Positions 1 to 6,792 of a stretch of 23,565 bases of DNA are shown in pieces. Below the pieces are notes generated by a model. That model was not told the DNA's origin, did no database searches, and saw only the letters and a list, made by a program, of their open reading frames with translations. Position 1 is the first letter of the stretch. Each line of letters opens with the position of its first letter. The translations under genes were made by a program, and so were the position numbers. Source of the DNA: an uncultured archaeon (lineage in GTDB: Archaea > Nanobdellota > Nanobdellia > Pacearchaeales > GW2011-AR1); assembly GCA_903873955.1 (NCBI GenBank), contig CAIQQL010000056.1:1-23565 (forward strand). The letters are read 5' to 3'.

Positions 1-256
1 AAAACTTTTCACCTTCTTCGATGTGTTTATTACATCCTGGGCAGTTAGTTAATGGAATTTGCATCTTTCCTCCGCAATGTGGACAGAACTTTTGTCCATC
101 GTCTCCTCCACGGCCGCATTTGATACATTTTGGGGGAACTTTCTTTCGTTCAATGACTGATTTATATCCCATTCTTCCTCCGGAAACAAACTTAGAAAAA
201 GCGTCCTGAACAGCAGATTCATCCTGATATTTGCGTAAGTCTATACAGCTTCCCAT
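1..256 (-). CDS. Zinc-ribbon protein, 3' end cut by window edge
   Basis: The first 85 residues are visible; the gene runs off the left edge of the window. A short N-terminal segment (about 40 residues, beginning MGSCIDLRKYQDE) is followed by CxxC pairs typical of zinc ribbons: C44-x2-C47 with C58-x2-C61, then C72-P-G-C75 opening a second ribbon. This resembles a double zinc ribbon (DZR-like) protein, a fold that binds zinc and usually mediates protein or nucleic-acid contacts. No specific function can be assigned. The start is the ATG at 256: it is preceded by GAGGAAG with a 4-nt spacing and by a TATA element about 40 nt upstream. It is transcribed divergently from the methyltransferase gene. 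The reading frame and Cys pattern make it a confident gene; the family assignment is moderate. Confidence 0.75.
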   Translation of the reverse strand, partial: MGSCIDLRKYQDESAVQDAFSKFVSGGRMGYKSVIERKKVPPKCIKCGRGGDDGQKFCPHCGGKMQIPLTNCPGCNKHIEEGEKF

Positions 257-291
257 ACTTCCTCTTTTTTAATACCAAAACTAAAAAGTTT

Positions 292-303
292 CTTTTTATA
301 AAC
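292..303 (-). promoter_or_regulatory. TATA box of zinc-ribbon gene
   Basis: The minus strand reads GTTTATAAAAAG. The predicted transcription start is near 272, leaving a leader of about 15 nt that contains the GAGGAAG ribosome-binding site. Because this element explains the minus gene, it argues against using it for the plus-strand ATG at 307. Confidence 0.5.
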
Positions 304-451
304 ATTATGGTAACAAATTTATTAACGTCGATAAATCCCTTATTTTATCGCAAATCTTTGGCCCGATTTTGTTCTAGGGTTTTACTCGTAAAAATCTTCC
401 TGGTAAAAGGTTCTTTTAGGAGGGGGGAACAAGTAGAAAAGTGTACAAAAT

Positions 452-460
452 TTTATATAT
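452..460 (+). promoter_or_regulatory. TATA box of FkbM methyltransferase gene
   Basis: TTTATATAT is centred 25 nt before ATG 481, the spacing expected for a leaderless archaeal transcript. It lies inside the longer open frame that begins at 307 and so decides the start. Confidence 0.5.
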
Positions 461-480
461 TGTCTTCTTTTGCTAGCTCT

Positions 481-1326
481 ATGTCAAAATTCATGCAAGA
501 ACTGGGGAAAAAGTTTGTTATCAATATGCGTTTTGACTACCTCTTCTTAAGATCCTCCAATATTCCTTTATTTGAACGTGGGAACTATTTTTTGAGGAAG
601 TATTATTCTATCTTGAATAATAAACGGCAGATCTCTTATCTCGGGGACATCTTCCATTATGACAATCGTTTGGCCCCTGCAGTGCTGCAGATTTATCCTG
701 CGGAGATTTCAGATTTAAACAAGACCGTCGATCTCAAGAATCTGAAAAATGTCCTGGATATTGGTGCGAATATAGGTCAATTTTCATATACCCTGAAGAA
801 ATTTTATCCGCATCTCAGCATATACTCCTTTGAACCCAATAAAGAGGCTTATGCTTTACTGAAAAAAAATTTTGAGAAATCCGATGCAACGTATCTGTTC
901 AATTATGGTATTGCAAATGAGACAGGGAAGAGGACGTTCTATTATTCTCCGAGTGTTTCTGCGGAAGGGAGTCTTGTAAAAGAGAACATGAACCAGAACT
1001 ATGTGAAGACCGATGTGAAAGAGATTTCCATTGATGTCGTTAAATTGGACAAAAATAACCTGCAAAAACTCAAGATGCCCTCTGAATTCGATCTTGTCAA
1101 GATAGACGTTGAGGGAGCAGAAGTGGAGGTCATCAACTCACTGAAGGATATCAACTTCAAATTCTTGGAGATAGAGGTCTCCACAAACCGGAAGGGAGAG
1201 GGAAACCTGGATAATATCAGCGCACTGCTGGAGAAAGTGAAGGGAGTGAAACCCAAACTGGTCTATTATAACCCTCTAGGAAAAGACTCTCCTGCTGCAA
1301 ATGCCATCTTTCAGTTAGGAAATTAG
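481..1326 (+). CDS. FkbM-family SAM-dependent methyltransferase
   Basis: A 281-residue protein with the FkbM methyltransferase fold. The SAM-binding motif VLDIGANIGQFS lies at residues 91-102, the acidic ribose-binding residue is in FEPN at 117-120, and the family signature DLVKIDVEGAEVEVINSL is at about 204-221. FkbM enzymes O-methylate sugars, glycolipids or polyketides; the acceptor cannot be predicted here. A surface glycan is plausible because a heavily sequon-bearing surface protein is encoded nearby (inference). The frame is open back to an ATG at 307 (339 residues). I chose 481 because a TATA element (TTTATATAT, 452-460) sits exactly 25 nt upstream, which predicts a leaderless mRNA, and because the extra 58 residues look non-coding. 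The family call is strong, the start moderate. Confidence 0.85.
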   Translation: MSKFMQELGKKFVINMRFDYLFLRSSNIPLFERGNYFLRKYYSILNNKRQISYLGDIFHYDNRLAPAVLQIYPAEISDLNKTVDLKNLKNVLDIGANIGQFSYTLKKFYPHLSIYSFEPNKEAYALLKKNFEKSDATYLFNYGIANETGKRTFYYSPSVSAEGSLVKENMNQNYVKTDVKEISIDVVKLDKNNLQKLKMPSEFDLVKIDVEGAEVEVINSLKDINFKFLEIEVSTNRKGEGNLDNISALLEKVKGVKPKLVYYNPLGKDSPAANAIFQLGN

Positions 1327-1353
1327 GGAAGGACGCTTGCTGAAGATCGAATA

Positions 1354-1370
1354 TCTTTATTTTATTTTTC
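1354..1370 (+). terminator. T-rich terminator after methyltransferase gene
   Basis: A run of T-rich sequence (ATCTTTATTTTATTTTTC) begins about 28 nt past the stop codon, in keeping with archaeal oligo-T intrinsic termination. A 5-bp hairpin (GACCA 1379-1383 / TGGTC 1392-1396) followed by CCTTTTC lies just beyond and could contribute. Confidence 0.4.
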
Positions 1371-1440
1371 CAATTTCTGACCAATCGAGAATGGTCGGGC
1401 CTTTTCATAATTCCCTATTTCTAAATGCTTTACAAACCAA

Positions 1441-1514
1441 AGCCTCTAGGGGGAATTGAACCCCCGACCTCCAGTTTACGAAACTGGCGCTCTAACCGGC
1501 TGAGCTATAGAGGC
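1441..1514 (-). tRNA. trnT: tRNA-Thr (anticodon CGU)
   Basis: Folded by eye on the minus strand, this is a complete 74-nt tRNA without intron. The acceptor stem GCCTCTA/TAGAGGC has 7 perfect pairs. The D arm is GCTC/GAGC with an AGCCGGTTA loop. The anticodon arm CCAGT/ACTGG encloses TTCGTAA, giving anticodon CGU for the threonine codon ACG. The T arm is GGGGG/CCCCC with loop TTCAATT. The discriminator base is U and the 3' CCA is not encoded. A U73 discriminator fits threonine tRNAs in many archaea. An A/T-rich TATA-like element (GATTTAAA) lies 27-34 nt upstream of the 5' end. Confidence 0.96.
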
Positions 1515-1540
1515 GTTAATCTATCAGATAATTCAGAGGT

Positions 1541-1548
1541 TTTAAATC
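1541..1548 (-). promoter_or_regulatory. TATA box of tRNA-Thr
   Basis: The minus strand reads GATTTAAA, 27-34 nt before the mature tRNA 5' end, the normal place for an external archaeal tRNA promoter. Confidence 0.5.
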
Positions 1549-1567
1549 TTTCAAAGCAGCAAAAAAG

Positions 1568-1575
1568 TTTTATTA
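1568..1575 (+). promoter_or_regulatory. TATA-like element of surface protein gene
   Basis: TTTTATTA is centred about 25 nt before position 1597. A transcript starting there would carry AAGGTGA (1599-1605) and then ATG 1608. This excludes ATG 1584. Confidence 0.4.
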
Positions 1576-1607
1576 AGGGGTAAATGCTACTATGGGGCAA
1601 GGTGAAC

Positions 1608-3170
1608 ATGATACCACAGAAAAAGGTCTGGTTTTTTGTATTCCTATTTGTAATATCCTGGGTACTTTTTGCAAGTGCAGGCGTTTTTGCATTCGTTAAT
1701 GTCTCTCTTCTTGGCCCTCCTGATAACAGTCTGCTCAATATCTCTCAGCCAAGTTTCACGTTCAATGCCTCAAGCGACCTTCTGAACACCACCTTCACCT
1801 GTGCATTGATTATCAATGGGGCTTTCGCTACCCAGAATACCACGCTGACTAATTTTTCTATAGTTTCCCTCTCTCCTGCAAGTAATTTGGCCGAGGATAA
1901 CTTTACCTGGCAGGTTAACTGTTCCGATGCAAACGGCTCTCTTGCAACAGCGACACGTTCAGGTACCATTGACACCATCGATCCGCAATATGTCATCTCT
2001 GCGAGGGGAGGTGCAGATTCAGTATTCATTAACGTGACCGCGACGGATATTCGTCTTAAGTCCGTGACCTTGTATTTTTTCAATGCTTCAGGGGACTTGC
2101 GCAATACGATGACCAGTCTGACCAACAATATCACGTTGACCTATAACTCTCTTCCAGAAGGGAGGTATCTCTATAATCTTTCAGCCGTGGATTGGGCAGG
2201 CAATATGAATGTCTCTCCCCTGTTTGCTGTCTTTGTCGATCGAACTCCACCAACAATCCAGTTTTCAGACCCTACCGAAACGGATGGTGTCTCACTGAAC
2301 AGGACAAATATCCAGGTCACAGTAAGTGCCCAGGATAATCTTAATTTCTCAAATATTACCATCTACCTCTCAAATCGTTCGGGCAGTCTGCTGCAAACCC
2401 AGGTCGGTTTCACACAGACCTTCTTTTATAATTTCACAGGTTTGCAAAACGGGACTTACATCTTCAACGCGACTGCATATGACCTCACAGGAAACAGCAA
2501 CAGCACTGTTTCCAGGACGGTGACTCTTGCATATAATGTGCCTCCCGCAAGCACAAGCAGCACGAGCAACAGCAATTCTAACTCCCAAACCACAGAAGAC
2601 TATTGGACTACCACCTACGATCTGTCTGGGACGGATTTGCAGGACCAGGGGTCGCTTGCAAAGAATCTGTTGACTCGTGAACGATTGCACTTCAAACTTT
2701 CAGGTTCAGATTACTATCTGGGCCTTATAGACATCTCCTCGAACACAGCGACATTTAATCTTTCAAGTGGCCAGGAGTTTACGTTGACGACCGGTGAAAG
2801 TAAGAAGATTAGTCTGCAGGGCGGAGATACTTACAATGTCAAGATTACCCTCTCTTCCCTGACCGCGCTTCTTGCTTCCATTACCTTGGCCTCCATCAAT
2901 GAACGCGTCAGCACTCCTGCCCTGACAAACCAGCCTGTGGTGAACAGTCAGCTTAACTCCTCTCTGAACTCCAATGCCTCGAAACTTAATGCTACTTTGG
3001 AAAATCTCCCTGCCTCAAAAAGCAACAATACCTTCTTCATAGTCACTCTGCTTATTGTAGCCCTGGTCCTTGGGAGCATTCTTTTCTATGTCTTACATAT
3101 CAAGAAAGACTTTTTTTCAAAATCAAAAGGATTTGCCTCCAATAAAGGGGGGCTTGAATTTTACTCCTGA
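1608..3170 (+). CDS. Cell-surface protein with Ig-like repeats and C-terminal membrane anchor
   Basis: A 520-residue secreted, membrane-anchored protein. Residues 5-29 form a hydrophobic signal peptide or N-terminal helix after MIPQKK. Three Ig-like beta domains follow at about 30-120, 125-210 and 211-310; the last two share the pattern NGTYIFNATAYDLTGN / LYNLSAVDWAGN. Then come a Ser/Thr/Asn linker (311-330), a further beta domain (about 335-435) and a transmembrane helix at about 476-498 with a Lys-rich cytoplasmic tail. I count about 27 N-x-S/T sequons, almost all outside the membrane, so heavy N-glycosylation by an archaeal oligosaccharyltransferase is likely. The function is unknown; adhesion or an S-layer-associated role are guesses. 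The frame extends to an ATG at 1584; 1608 is preferred because AAGGTGA precedes it and a TATA element (1568-1575) predicts a start near 1597. Confidence 0.85.
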   Translation: MIPQKKVWFFVFLFVISWVLFASAGVFAFVNVSLLGPPDNSLLNISQPSFTFNASSDLLNTTFTCALIINGAFATQNTTLTNFSIVSLSPASNLAEDNFTWQVNCSDANGSLATATRSGTIDTIDPQYVISARGGADSVFINVTATDIRLKSVTLYFFNASGDLRNTMTSLTNNITLTYNSLPEGRYLYNLSAVDWAGNMNVSPLFAVFVDRTPPTIQFSDPTETDGVSLNRTNIQVTVSAQDNLNFSNITIYLSNRSGSLLQTQVGFTQTFFYNFTGLQNGTYIFNATAYDLTGNSNSTVSRTVTLAYNVPPASTSSTSNSNSNSQTTEDYWTTTYDLSGTDLQDQGSLAKNLLTRERLHFKLSGSDYYLGLIDISSNTATFNLSSGQEFTLTTGESKKISLQGGDTYNVKITLSSLTALLASITLASINERVSTPALTNQPVVNSQLNSSLNSNASKLNATLENLPASKSNNTFFIVTLLIVALVLGSILFYVLHIKKDFFSKSKGFASNKGGLEFYS

Positions 3171-3178
3171 TTATAACA
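3171..3178 (+). promoter_or_regulatory. TATA box of small membrane protein gene
   Basis: TTATAACA starts one base after the stop of the surface-protein gene and is centred about 26 nt before ATG 3201, so it suggests an independent, leaderless transcript. Confidence 0.45.
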
Positions 3179-3200
3179 TGAATTTTCTTTTTTAAGTACC

Positions 3201-3413
3201 ATGCCTGCCGATATTGAAACGATTTCTTTTGAATATTATAACCTGCGAAGATGGTGGTGGAGAGCCCCCGCCCTTGCCAAACTGTTTGCATTTGCCTGTG
3301 TCTTGATGTTTTTTGGATTCTTCACCCCTTTGCACGTTCTTGCCTGGATTGGAGCCCTGTTCATCGTCATATATGTGGCCTATTTTGTCGTATGGCTCTC
3401 ACCAATTTTCTGA
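3201..3413 (+). CDS. Small two-helix membrane protein, unknown function
   Basis: A 70-residue protein with an amphipathic N-terminus (about 1-24, containing RRWWWR at 16-21) and two hydrophobic segments, about 25-44 and 46-66, separated by a short PLHV turn. It has no recognisable domain or catalytic motif. Support for it being real comes from a well-placed TATA element, an ATG at the predicted transcription start and a membrane-protein composition that chance frames rarely show. It lies 30 nt after the surface-protein gene in the same direction, so a role in the cell envelope is possible but unproven. A longer overlapping frame (3251-3604) has no promoter or domain and is not preferred. Confidence 0.6.
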   Translation: MPADIETISFEYYNLRRWWWRAPALAKLFAFACVLMFFGFFTPLHVLAWIGALFIVIYVAYFVVWLSPIF

Positions 3414-3593
3414 GCCATCCTTCAGGTTTTCCAGATGCTGGAATATGCCGTTGTCTTATGCTCTCAGGTCTTGGCATATGCTTTATGGAGAATGTGGCAA
3501 AAACCTGCAAGGAGATGAGAGGTTTTCTTTCCCTATGCGCTTCTCTCCCGAGTAGGGTCAATAACGTCCACAACGCAACCGTGCAAATAAGTG

Positions 3594-3607
3594 GAAAGCT
3601 TTAAATA
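3594..3607 (+). promoter_or_regulatory. Strong BRE/TATA promoter of ribosomal superoperon
   Basis: GAAAGC followed by TTTAAATA closely fits a strong archaeal BRE plus TATA box. The transcription start is expected near 3628-3632, giving a 5' leader of about 110 nt before the uL3 start codon. Confidence 0.6.
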
Positions 3608-3694
3608 CCACATGAAACGTTGTTTGATAGAATCTAATTGAACAGAGCCGTGACGTTCTGATAAAACGGGCACAGCTAGACAATGTTTCAAGTC

Positions 3695-3700
3695 TATAAA
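3695..3700 (+). promoter_or_regulatory. Possible second, proximal TATA box before uL3
   Basis: TATAAA lies 43 nt before ATG 3743. It would give a start near 3723 and a leader of about 20 nt. It overlaps the 3' arm of a 5-bp hairpin, so it may instead be part of leader structure. Confidence 0.35.
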
Positions 3701-3742
3701 AGATTGAGTTGCGTCTGGATGGAATACAGTTTACATTAACCA

Positions 3743-4681
3743 ATGGCAAAATTATCAAGCCCACACGCAGGAAGTTTACAATACTGGCCTAGAAGTAGAG
3801 CCCAGAAATTTATCCCTAGTGCAAACTGGGACATGGTCAAAGGAAAAGGTTTTCTCGGATTCATTGCTTACAAAGTAGGGATGGTCACCACAATGGTGAA
3901 AGACAACACTGAAAATTCCATGACAAAGGGTAAAAAGATCATTGCCCCAGCAACCATCCTTGAAGTGCCAAATATGAAGATCTTCTCCGTCCGTTTTTAT
4001 AAATTCGGCAAGGTCATGAAAGAGATCGTTGTTTCTAGCGATAAAGAACTTAAGAGAGTAGTTCGTTTACCTAAACAGCTCCCTGCATTTGATGCCCAGG
4101 TCCCGCAAGGATATGAGGATATCAGGGTGATTCTCTATTCTCTTCCAAAGCAGACGAGCATTAAGAAAGCTCCAGACTTAATTGAAGTAGGCATAGGTGC
4201 TGAAGATAAGCTTGCCTTTGTCAAGAGCTTTATTGGTAAGGAAATCTCATTAAAAGAAGCCTTAGTTGCTGATCTCTTGGACATTCGTGGCCTCACCACT
4301 GGAAAAGGTCTTGTCGGCCCAGTCAAAAGGTTCGGTATTACTCTTAAACAGCATAAGACTGAAAAGGGAGTACGTAGACCTGGAAGCTTGGCTCCTTGGC
4401 ATCCAGCACGAGTTACTTATACTACCCCTCAGGCTGGTCAGTTGGGTATGTTCTCTCGCGTGCATTATAATCTCAAGGTTATCACCTCTGGGACGATTCA
4501 AGAAAAAAACATTAATCCTGACTCGGGGTTCATCCATTATGGCAAAATCAATTCGGCATATGTCCTCGTCAAAGGGAGCGTTCAGGGAGTACCCAAAAGA
4601 CAGATTTTATGCACCCCTGCATTTAGACCAACAAAGCATTCAGGAAAGCAGAAACTTGAATTCGTGGAGATTGTCAAATGA
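3743..4681 (+). CDS. rpl3: 50S ribosomal protein uL3
   Basis: A 312-residue archaeal/eukaryotic-type uL3, which binds 23S rRNA near the peptidyl-transferase region and is an early assembly protein of the large subunit. The N-terminus has the archaeal pattern PHAGSLQYWPRSRA (residues 7-20), and GFLGFIAYKVGMV follows at about 37-49. The conserved central region, DIRGLTTGKGLVGPVKRFGI and HPARVTYTTPQAGQLGMFSR, inserts towards the catalytic centre. The length fits the archaeal family (about 330). It is the first gene of the superoperon and sits behind a strong promoter with an unusually long leader. ATG 3743 gives the correct N-terminus; no strong ribosome-binding site is seen (GGATGGA is about 20 nt upstream). 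Confidence 0.97.
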   Translation: MAKLSSPHAGSLQYWPRSRAQKFIPSANWDMVKGKGFLGFIAYKVGMVTTMVKDNTENSMTKGKKIIAPATILEVPNMKIFSVRFYKFGKVMKEIVVSSDKELKRVVRLPKQLPAFDAQVPQGYEDIRVILYSLPKQTSIKKAPDLIEVGIGAEDKLAFVKSFIGKEISLKEALVADLLDIRGLTTGKGLVGPVKRFGITLKQHKTEKGVRRPGSLAPWHPARVTYTTPQAGQLGMFSRVHYNLKVITSGTIQEKNINPDSGFIHYGKINSAYVLVKGSVQGVPKRQILCTPAFRPTKHSGKQKLEFVEIVK

Positions 4682-5451
4682 AAGCTAAACTTTACGACAT
4701 CTCTGGAAATCCTGTTGCAGACATTGACCTGCCAAAGATCTTCGCACAAACCATCCGTGCAGATTTGGCTCAAAAATACTTTGAGGTTGAAAAATTCATG
4801 CTTCGACAGGTGTATGCTTCTTATGATGAGGCAGGTAAAAGACATTCTGCATCGGGGACTATCAGTAAATTAAGACATACCTGGAAAGGATCTTATGGAA
4901 AAGGAATCTCAAGAGTACCACGAAAGGCCATGTGGAGGAGAGGAACGCAGTTCTTCTGGGTTGGCGCTGAAGTTTCTGGTACTAGGGGCGGTCGTATTTC
5001 TCATCCTCCAAAGGGAGTCTTCCATGCACGCAAGATCAATGAAAAGGAAAAGGAAATTGCTTTTGCATCGGGTTTTGCTGCAACGGCTAGCAAAGACATG
5101 ATTTTGAAACGTTATGCCGGCCTTAGTGCGGTTCCTGAAGCTCCAGTTGTTGTTGAGGGTCTTCCAAAGAAAACCAAAGAGTTGGTTGCGATGGTTAGAA
5201 AAATATTCGGTGACCTCTCTGACAAGGCTATCAAACAAAGGACAGTTCGCGCCGGTAAAGGAAAGAACCGAGGCAGGAAATATAAATCTTCAGCAGGTCT
5301 GCTTATCGTGACGGGCAAAGATGAACAGGTATCCTGTACTGTATTTGATGTCAAACCTATCCATGAACTGGTGATGGCAGACCTTTATCCTTTAGGAAGA
5401 CTCACACTTTATACGAAAAAGGCATTGGCCGAGGTGAGAAATGTTGCTTAA
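4678..5451 (+). CDS. rpl4: 50S ribosomal protein uL4
   Basis: A 257-residue archaeal uL4, which lines the polypeptide exit tunnel. The tunnel-loop region has the basic conserved stretch RRGTQFFWVGAEVSGTRGGR followed by SHPPKG, and the C-terminal domain contains GKGKNRGRKYKSSAGLL. The family length is about 250-260. It overlaps the uL3 stop by 4 nt (ATGA), a sign of translational coupling. The next gene, uL23, starts 11 nt before its stop. Confidence 0.97.
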   Translation: MKAKLYDISGNPVADIDLPKIFAQTIRADLAQKYFEVEKFMLRQVYASYDEAGKRHSASGTISKLRHTWKGSYGKGISRVPRKAMWRRGTQFFWVGAEVSGTRGGRISHPPKGVFHARKINEKEKEIAFASGFAATASKDMILKRYAGLSAVPEAPVVVEGLPKKTKELVAMVRKIFGDLSDKAIKQRTVRAGKGKNRGRKYKSSAGLLIVTGKDEQVSCTVFDVKPIHELVMADLYPLGRLTLYTKKALAEVRNVA

Positions 5452-5683
5452 ACCGGTCGCCTCAGAGAAGGCAGTAAAAATGATTGAACTTGATAACACT
5501 CTCGTGTTTGAGACCGAACGTACTGCTAGAAAACCTGAGATCAAAAAAGAAGTCGAGTCTCTTTTCTCTGTAAAAGTAGAGAGTGTCAGAACATTGATTC
5601 ATGGTAATGTCAAGCATGTATATGTCAAACTCGTCAAGAAAAATCCTGCGATCGATGTCGCAAACAAACTGGGGGTCATGTAA
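5441..5683 (+). CDS. rpl23: 50S ribosomal protein uL23
   Basis: An 80-residue uL23, the protein at the tunnel exit that docks SRP and the translocon. Recognisable features are the N-terminal KPVASEKAVKMIE motif, a central NTLVFETERTARKPEIKKEVE helix region and the C-terminal KHVYVKL strand. The length matches archaeal homologues (about 80-86). It overlaps uL4 by 11 nt. The ATG is the only start that preserves the conserved N-terminus. Confidence 0.96.
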   Translation: MLLKPVASEKAVKMIELDNTLVFETERTARKPEIKKEVESLFSVKVESVRTLIHGNVKHVYVKLVKKNPAIDVANKLGVM

Positions 5684-5687
5684 CTAA

Positions 5688-6386
5688 ATGGGTAAACGCA
5701 TTATATCCCAGGCACGAGGTCACGGAAGTCTTTCGTATCAGGTGAGAAAGAGAGCCTATATCTATAAGATCAAATATCCTATGCATGAGGGTGAAGCAAA
5801 AATCCTCGATATCTTGCACTCTGCAGGTCATAGTGCCCCTCTCTTAAAATTGCATATCAAGAATGAAATATTCTATATTCCTGCATTTGTCGGCGCAGTT
5901 GCAGGGGAGACTATTGTCATTGGCGGTGAACCAAAAACGGGAAATATTCTCATGCTCAAAAACGTCCCCTTACAATCCAAAGTGTTCAATGTAGAACTCA
6001 GTCCAGGCGATGGCGGAAAGATGGTCCGTGCAGCAGGAATGAGTGCAACACTCATCAAAAAATTAGAGAACAATAAATTCCTTTTACTTATGCCAAACAA
6101 AAAGGAGATCATCACCAGCGGAGACTGCAGGGTCGCCCTGGGAGTTATTGCCGGAGAGGGAAGACTTGCAAAGCCGTTCATTAAAGCTGGTAAGAAGTTT
6201 TATAAAATGAAGGCACGAAACAAACTCTGGCCAAGAAGTTCAGCGGTCAAGATGAACGCTATCGATCATCCATTCGGTTCTGGCAGAGGCAAGAGAATCA
6301 AATCCAAGATTGCCAAGCGCAATGCGCCTCCAGGAGCAAGAGTTGGACATATTAGACCGAGAAGAACAGGGAGGGCTAAGAAATAA
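5688..6386 (+). CDS. rpl2: 50S ribosomal protein uL2
   Basis: A 232-residue uL2, one of the most conserved large-subunit proteins, needed for subunit joining and peptidyl transfer. It begins MGKRIISQARGHGSLSYQVR as in archaeal homologues and contains the central GAVAGETIVIGGE region. The conserved C-terminal loop NAIDHPFGSGRGKR keeps the histidine that corresponds to the functionally important His of bacterial L2, followed by a basic tail ending RPRRTGRAKK. It lies 4 nt after uL23 and shares 1 nt (TAATG) with uS19. Confidence 0.97.
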   Translation: MGKRIISQARGHGSLSYQVRKRAYIYKIKYPMHEGEAKILDILHSAGHSAPLLKLHIKNEIFYIPAFVGAVAGETIVIGGEPKTGNILMLKNVPLQSKVFNVELSPGDGGKMVRAAGMSATLIKKLENNKFLLLMPNKKEIITSGDCRVALGVIAGEGRLAKPFIKAGKKFYKMKARNKLWPRSSAVKMNAIDHPFGSGRGKRIKSKIAKRNAPPGARVGHIRPRRTGRAKK

Positions 6387-6790
6387 TGGCTGAAGAAGTA
6401 ATCATCAAGTCAAAGGATCAGTTTTACCGTGGTAAAAATGTGGAAGAACTCAAAAAGCTCGATGTACGCGAGTTTGCGAAATATCTTTCTTCCCGTAGTC
6501 GTAGGACGGTCCTTAGGAACTTTGATTCCATAGAAAAGTTTGTCACCCGCTGTGAAAAGAAACTGGCTCGTAATAAGAAGCTCAAGACCCATAACAGGGA
6601 CATGATTGTTGTTCCTCGGCTTGTGGGGATGAGCATCCAGGTATACAATGGAAAGACTTTCAACGAAGTCAGAATCAGCCATCTTATGTTAGGTCATCGT
6701 CTTGGTGAATTTGCCTTGACGCGTAATAAAGTGAATCATGGTAAAGCAGGCATTGGAGCAACAAAGAGCTCCTCTGCGGAAAGGAAGTAA
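6386..6790 (+). CDS. rps19: 30S ribosomal protein uS19
   Basis: A 134-residue archaeal uS19, a head protein that contacts the A-site finger and uS13. Diagnostic features are the early YRGKNVEELKKLDVREFAKYL segment, DMIVVPRLVGMSIQVYNGK in the middle, and the family signature ISHLMLGHRLGEFALTR. The C-terminus is short and basic. The start shares one base with the uL2 stop. Length and sequence are typical. Confidence 0.96.
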   Translation: MAEEVIIKSKDQFYRGKNVEELKKLDVREFAKYLSSRSRRTVLRNFDSIEKFVTRCEKKLARNKKLKTHNRDMIVVPRLVGMSIQVYNGKTFNEVRISHLMLGHRLGEFALTRNKVNHGKAGIGATKSSSAERK

Positions 6791-6792
6791 AC

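Larger units (their letters stand above)
3414..3742 (+). other. Non-coding gap with promoter and long leader of ribosomal operon
   Basis: No convincing gene is present. From left to right it holds a 6-bp hairpin with a 3-nt loop (3429-3434 / 3438-3443), an inverted repeat (ATATGCC 3443-3449 / GGCATAT 3473-3479), a strong promoter near 3594-3607, and a probable leader of about 110 nt with two more potential stems (3647-3651 / 3666-3671 with a bulge, and 3677-3681 / 3692-3696). A second TATA-like element lies at 3695-3700. The structures were found by eye and were not energy-evaluated. Confidence 0.5.

Noticed and set aside
21..209. 62-residue plus-strand frame at the left edge
   Set aside because: Antisense to the zinc-ribbon gene, whose paired CxxC motifs and promoter are convincing.
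3251..3604. 117-residue open frame overlapping the small membrane gene
   Set aside because: No promoter, no domain, composition not protein-like, and it overlaps the better supported 3201-3413 gene in another frame.
3611..3665. C/D-box guide RNA in the leader of the ribosomal operon
   Set aside because: A CTGA is present but no convincing RTGATGA box or paired D'/C' boxes.
3672..3700. T-loop-like GTTTCAAGTC suggesting a tRNA or tRNA-like element
   Set aside because: No acceptor, D or anticodon stems could be paired around it on either strand.
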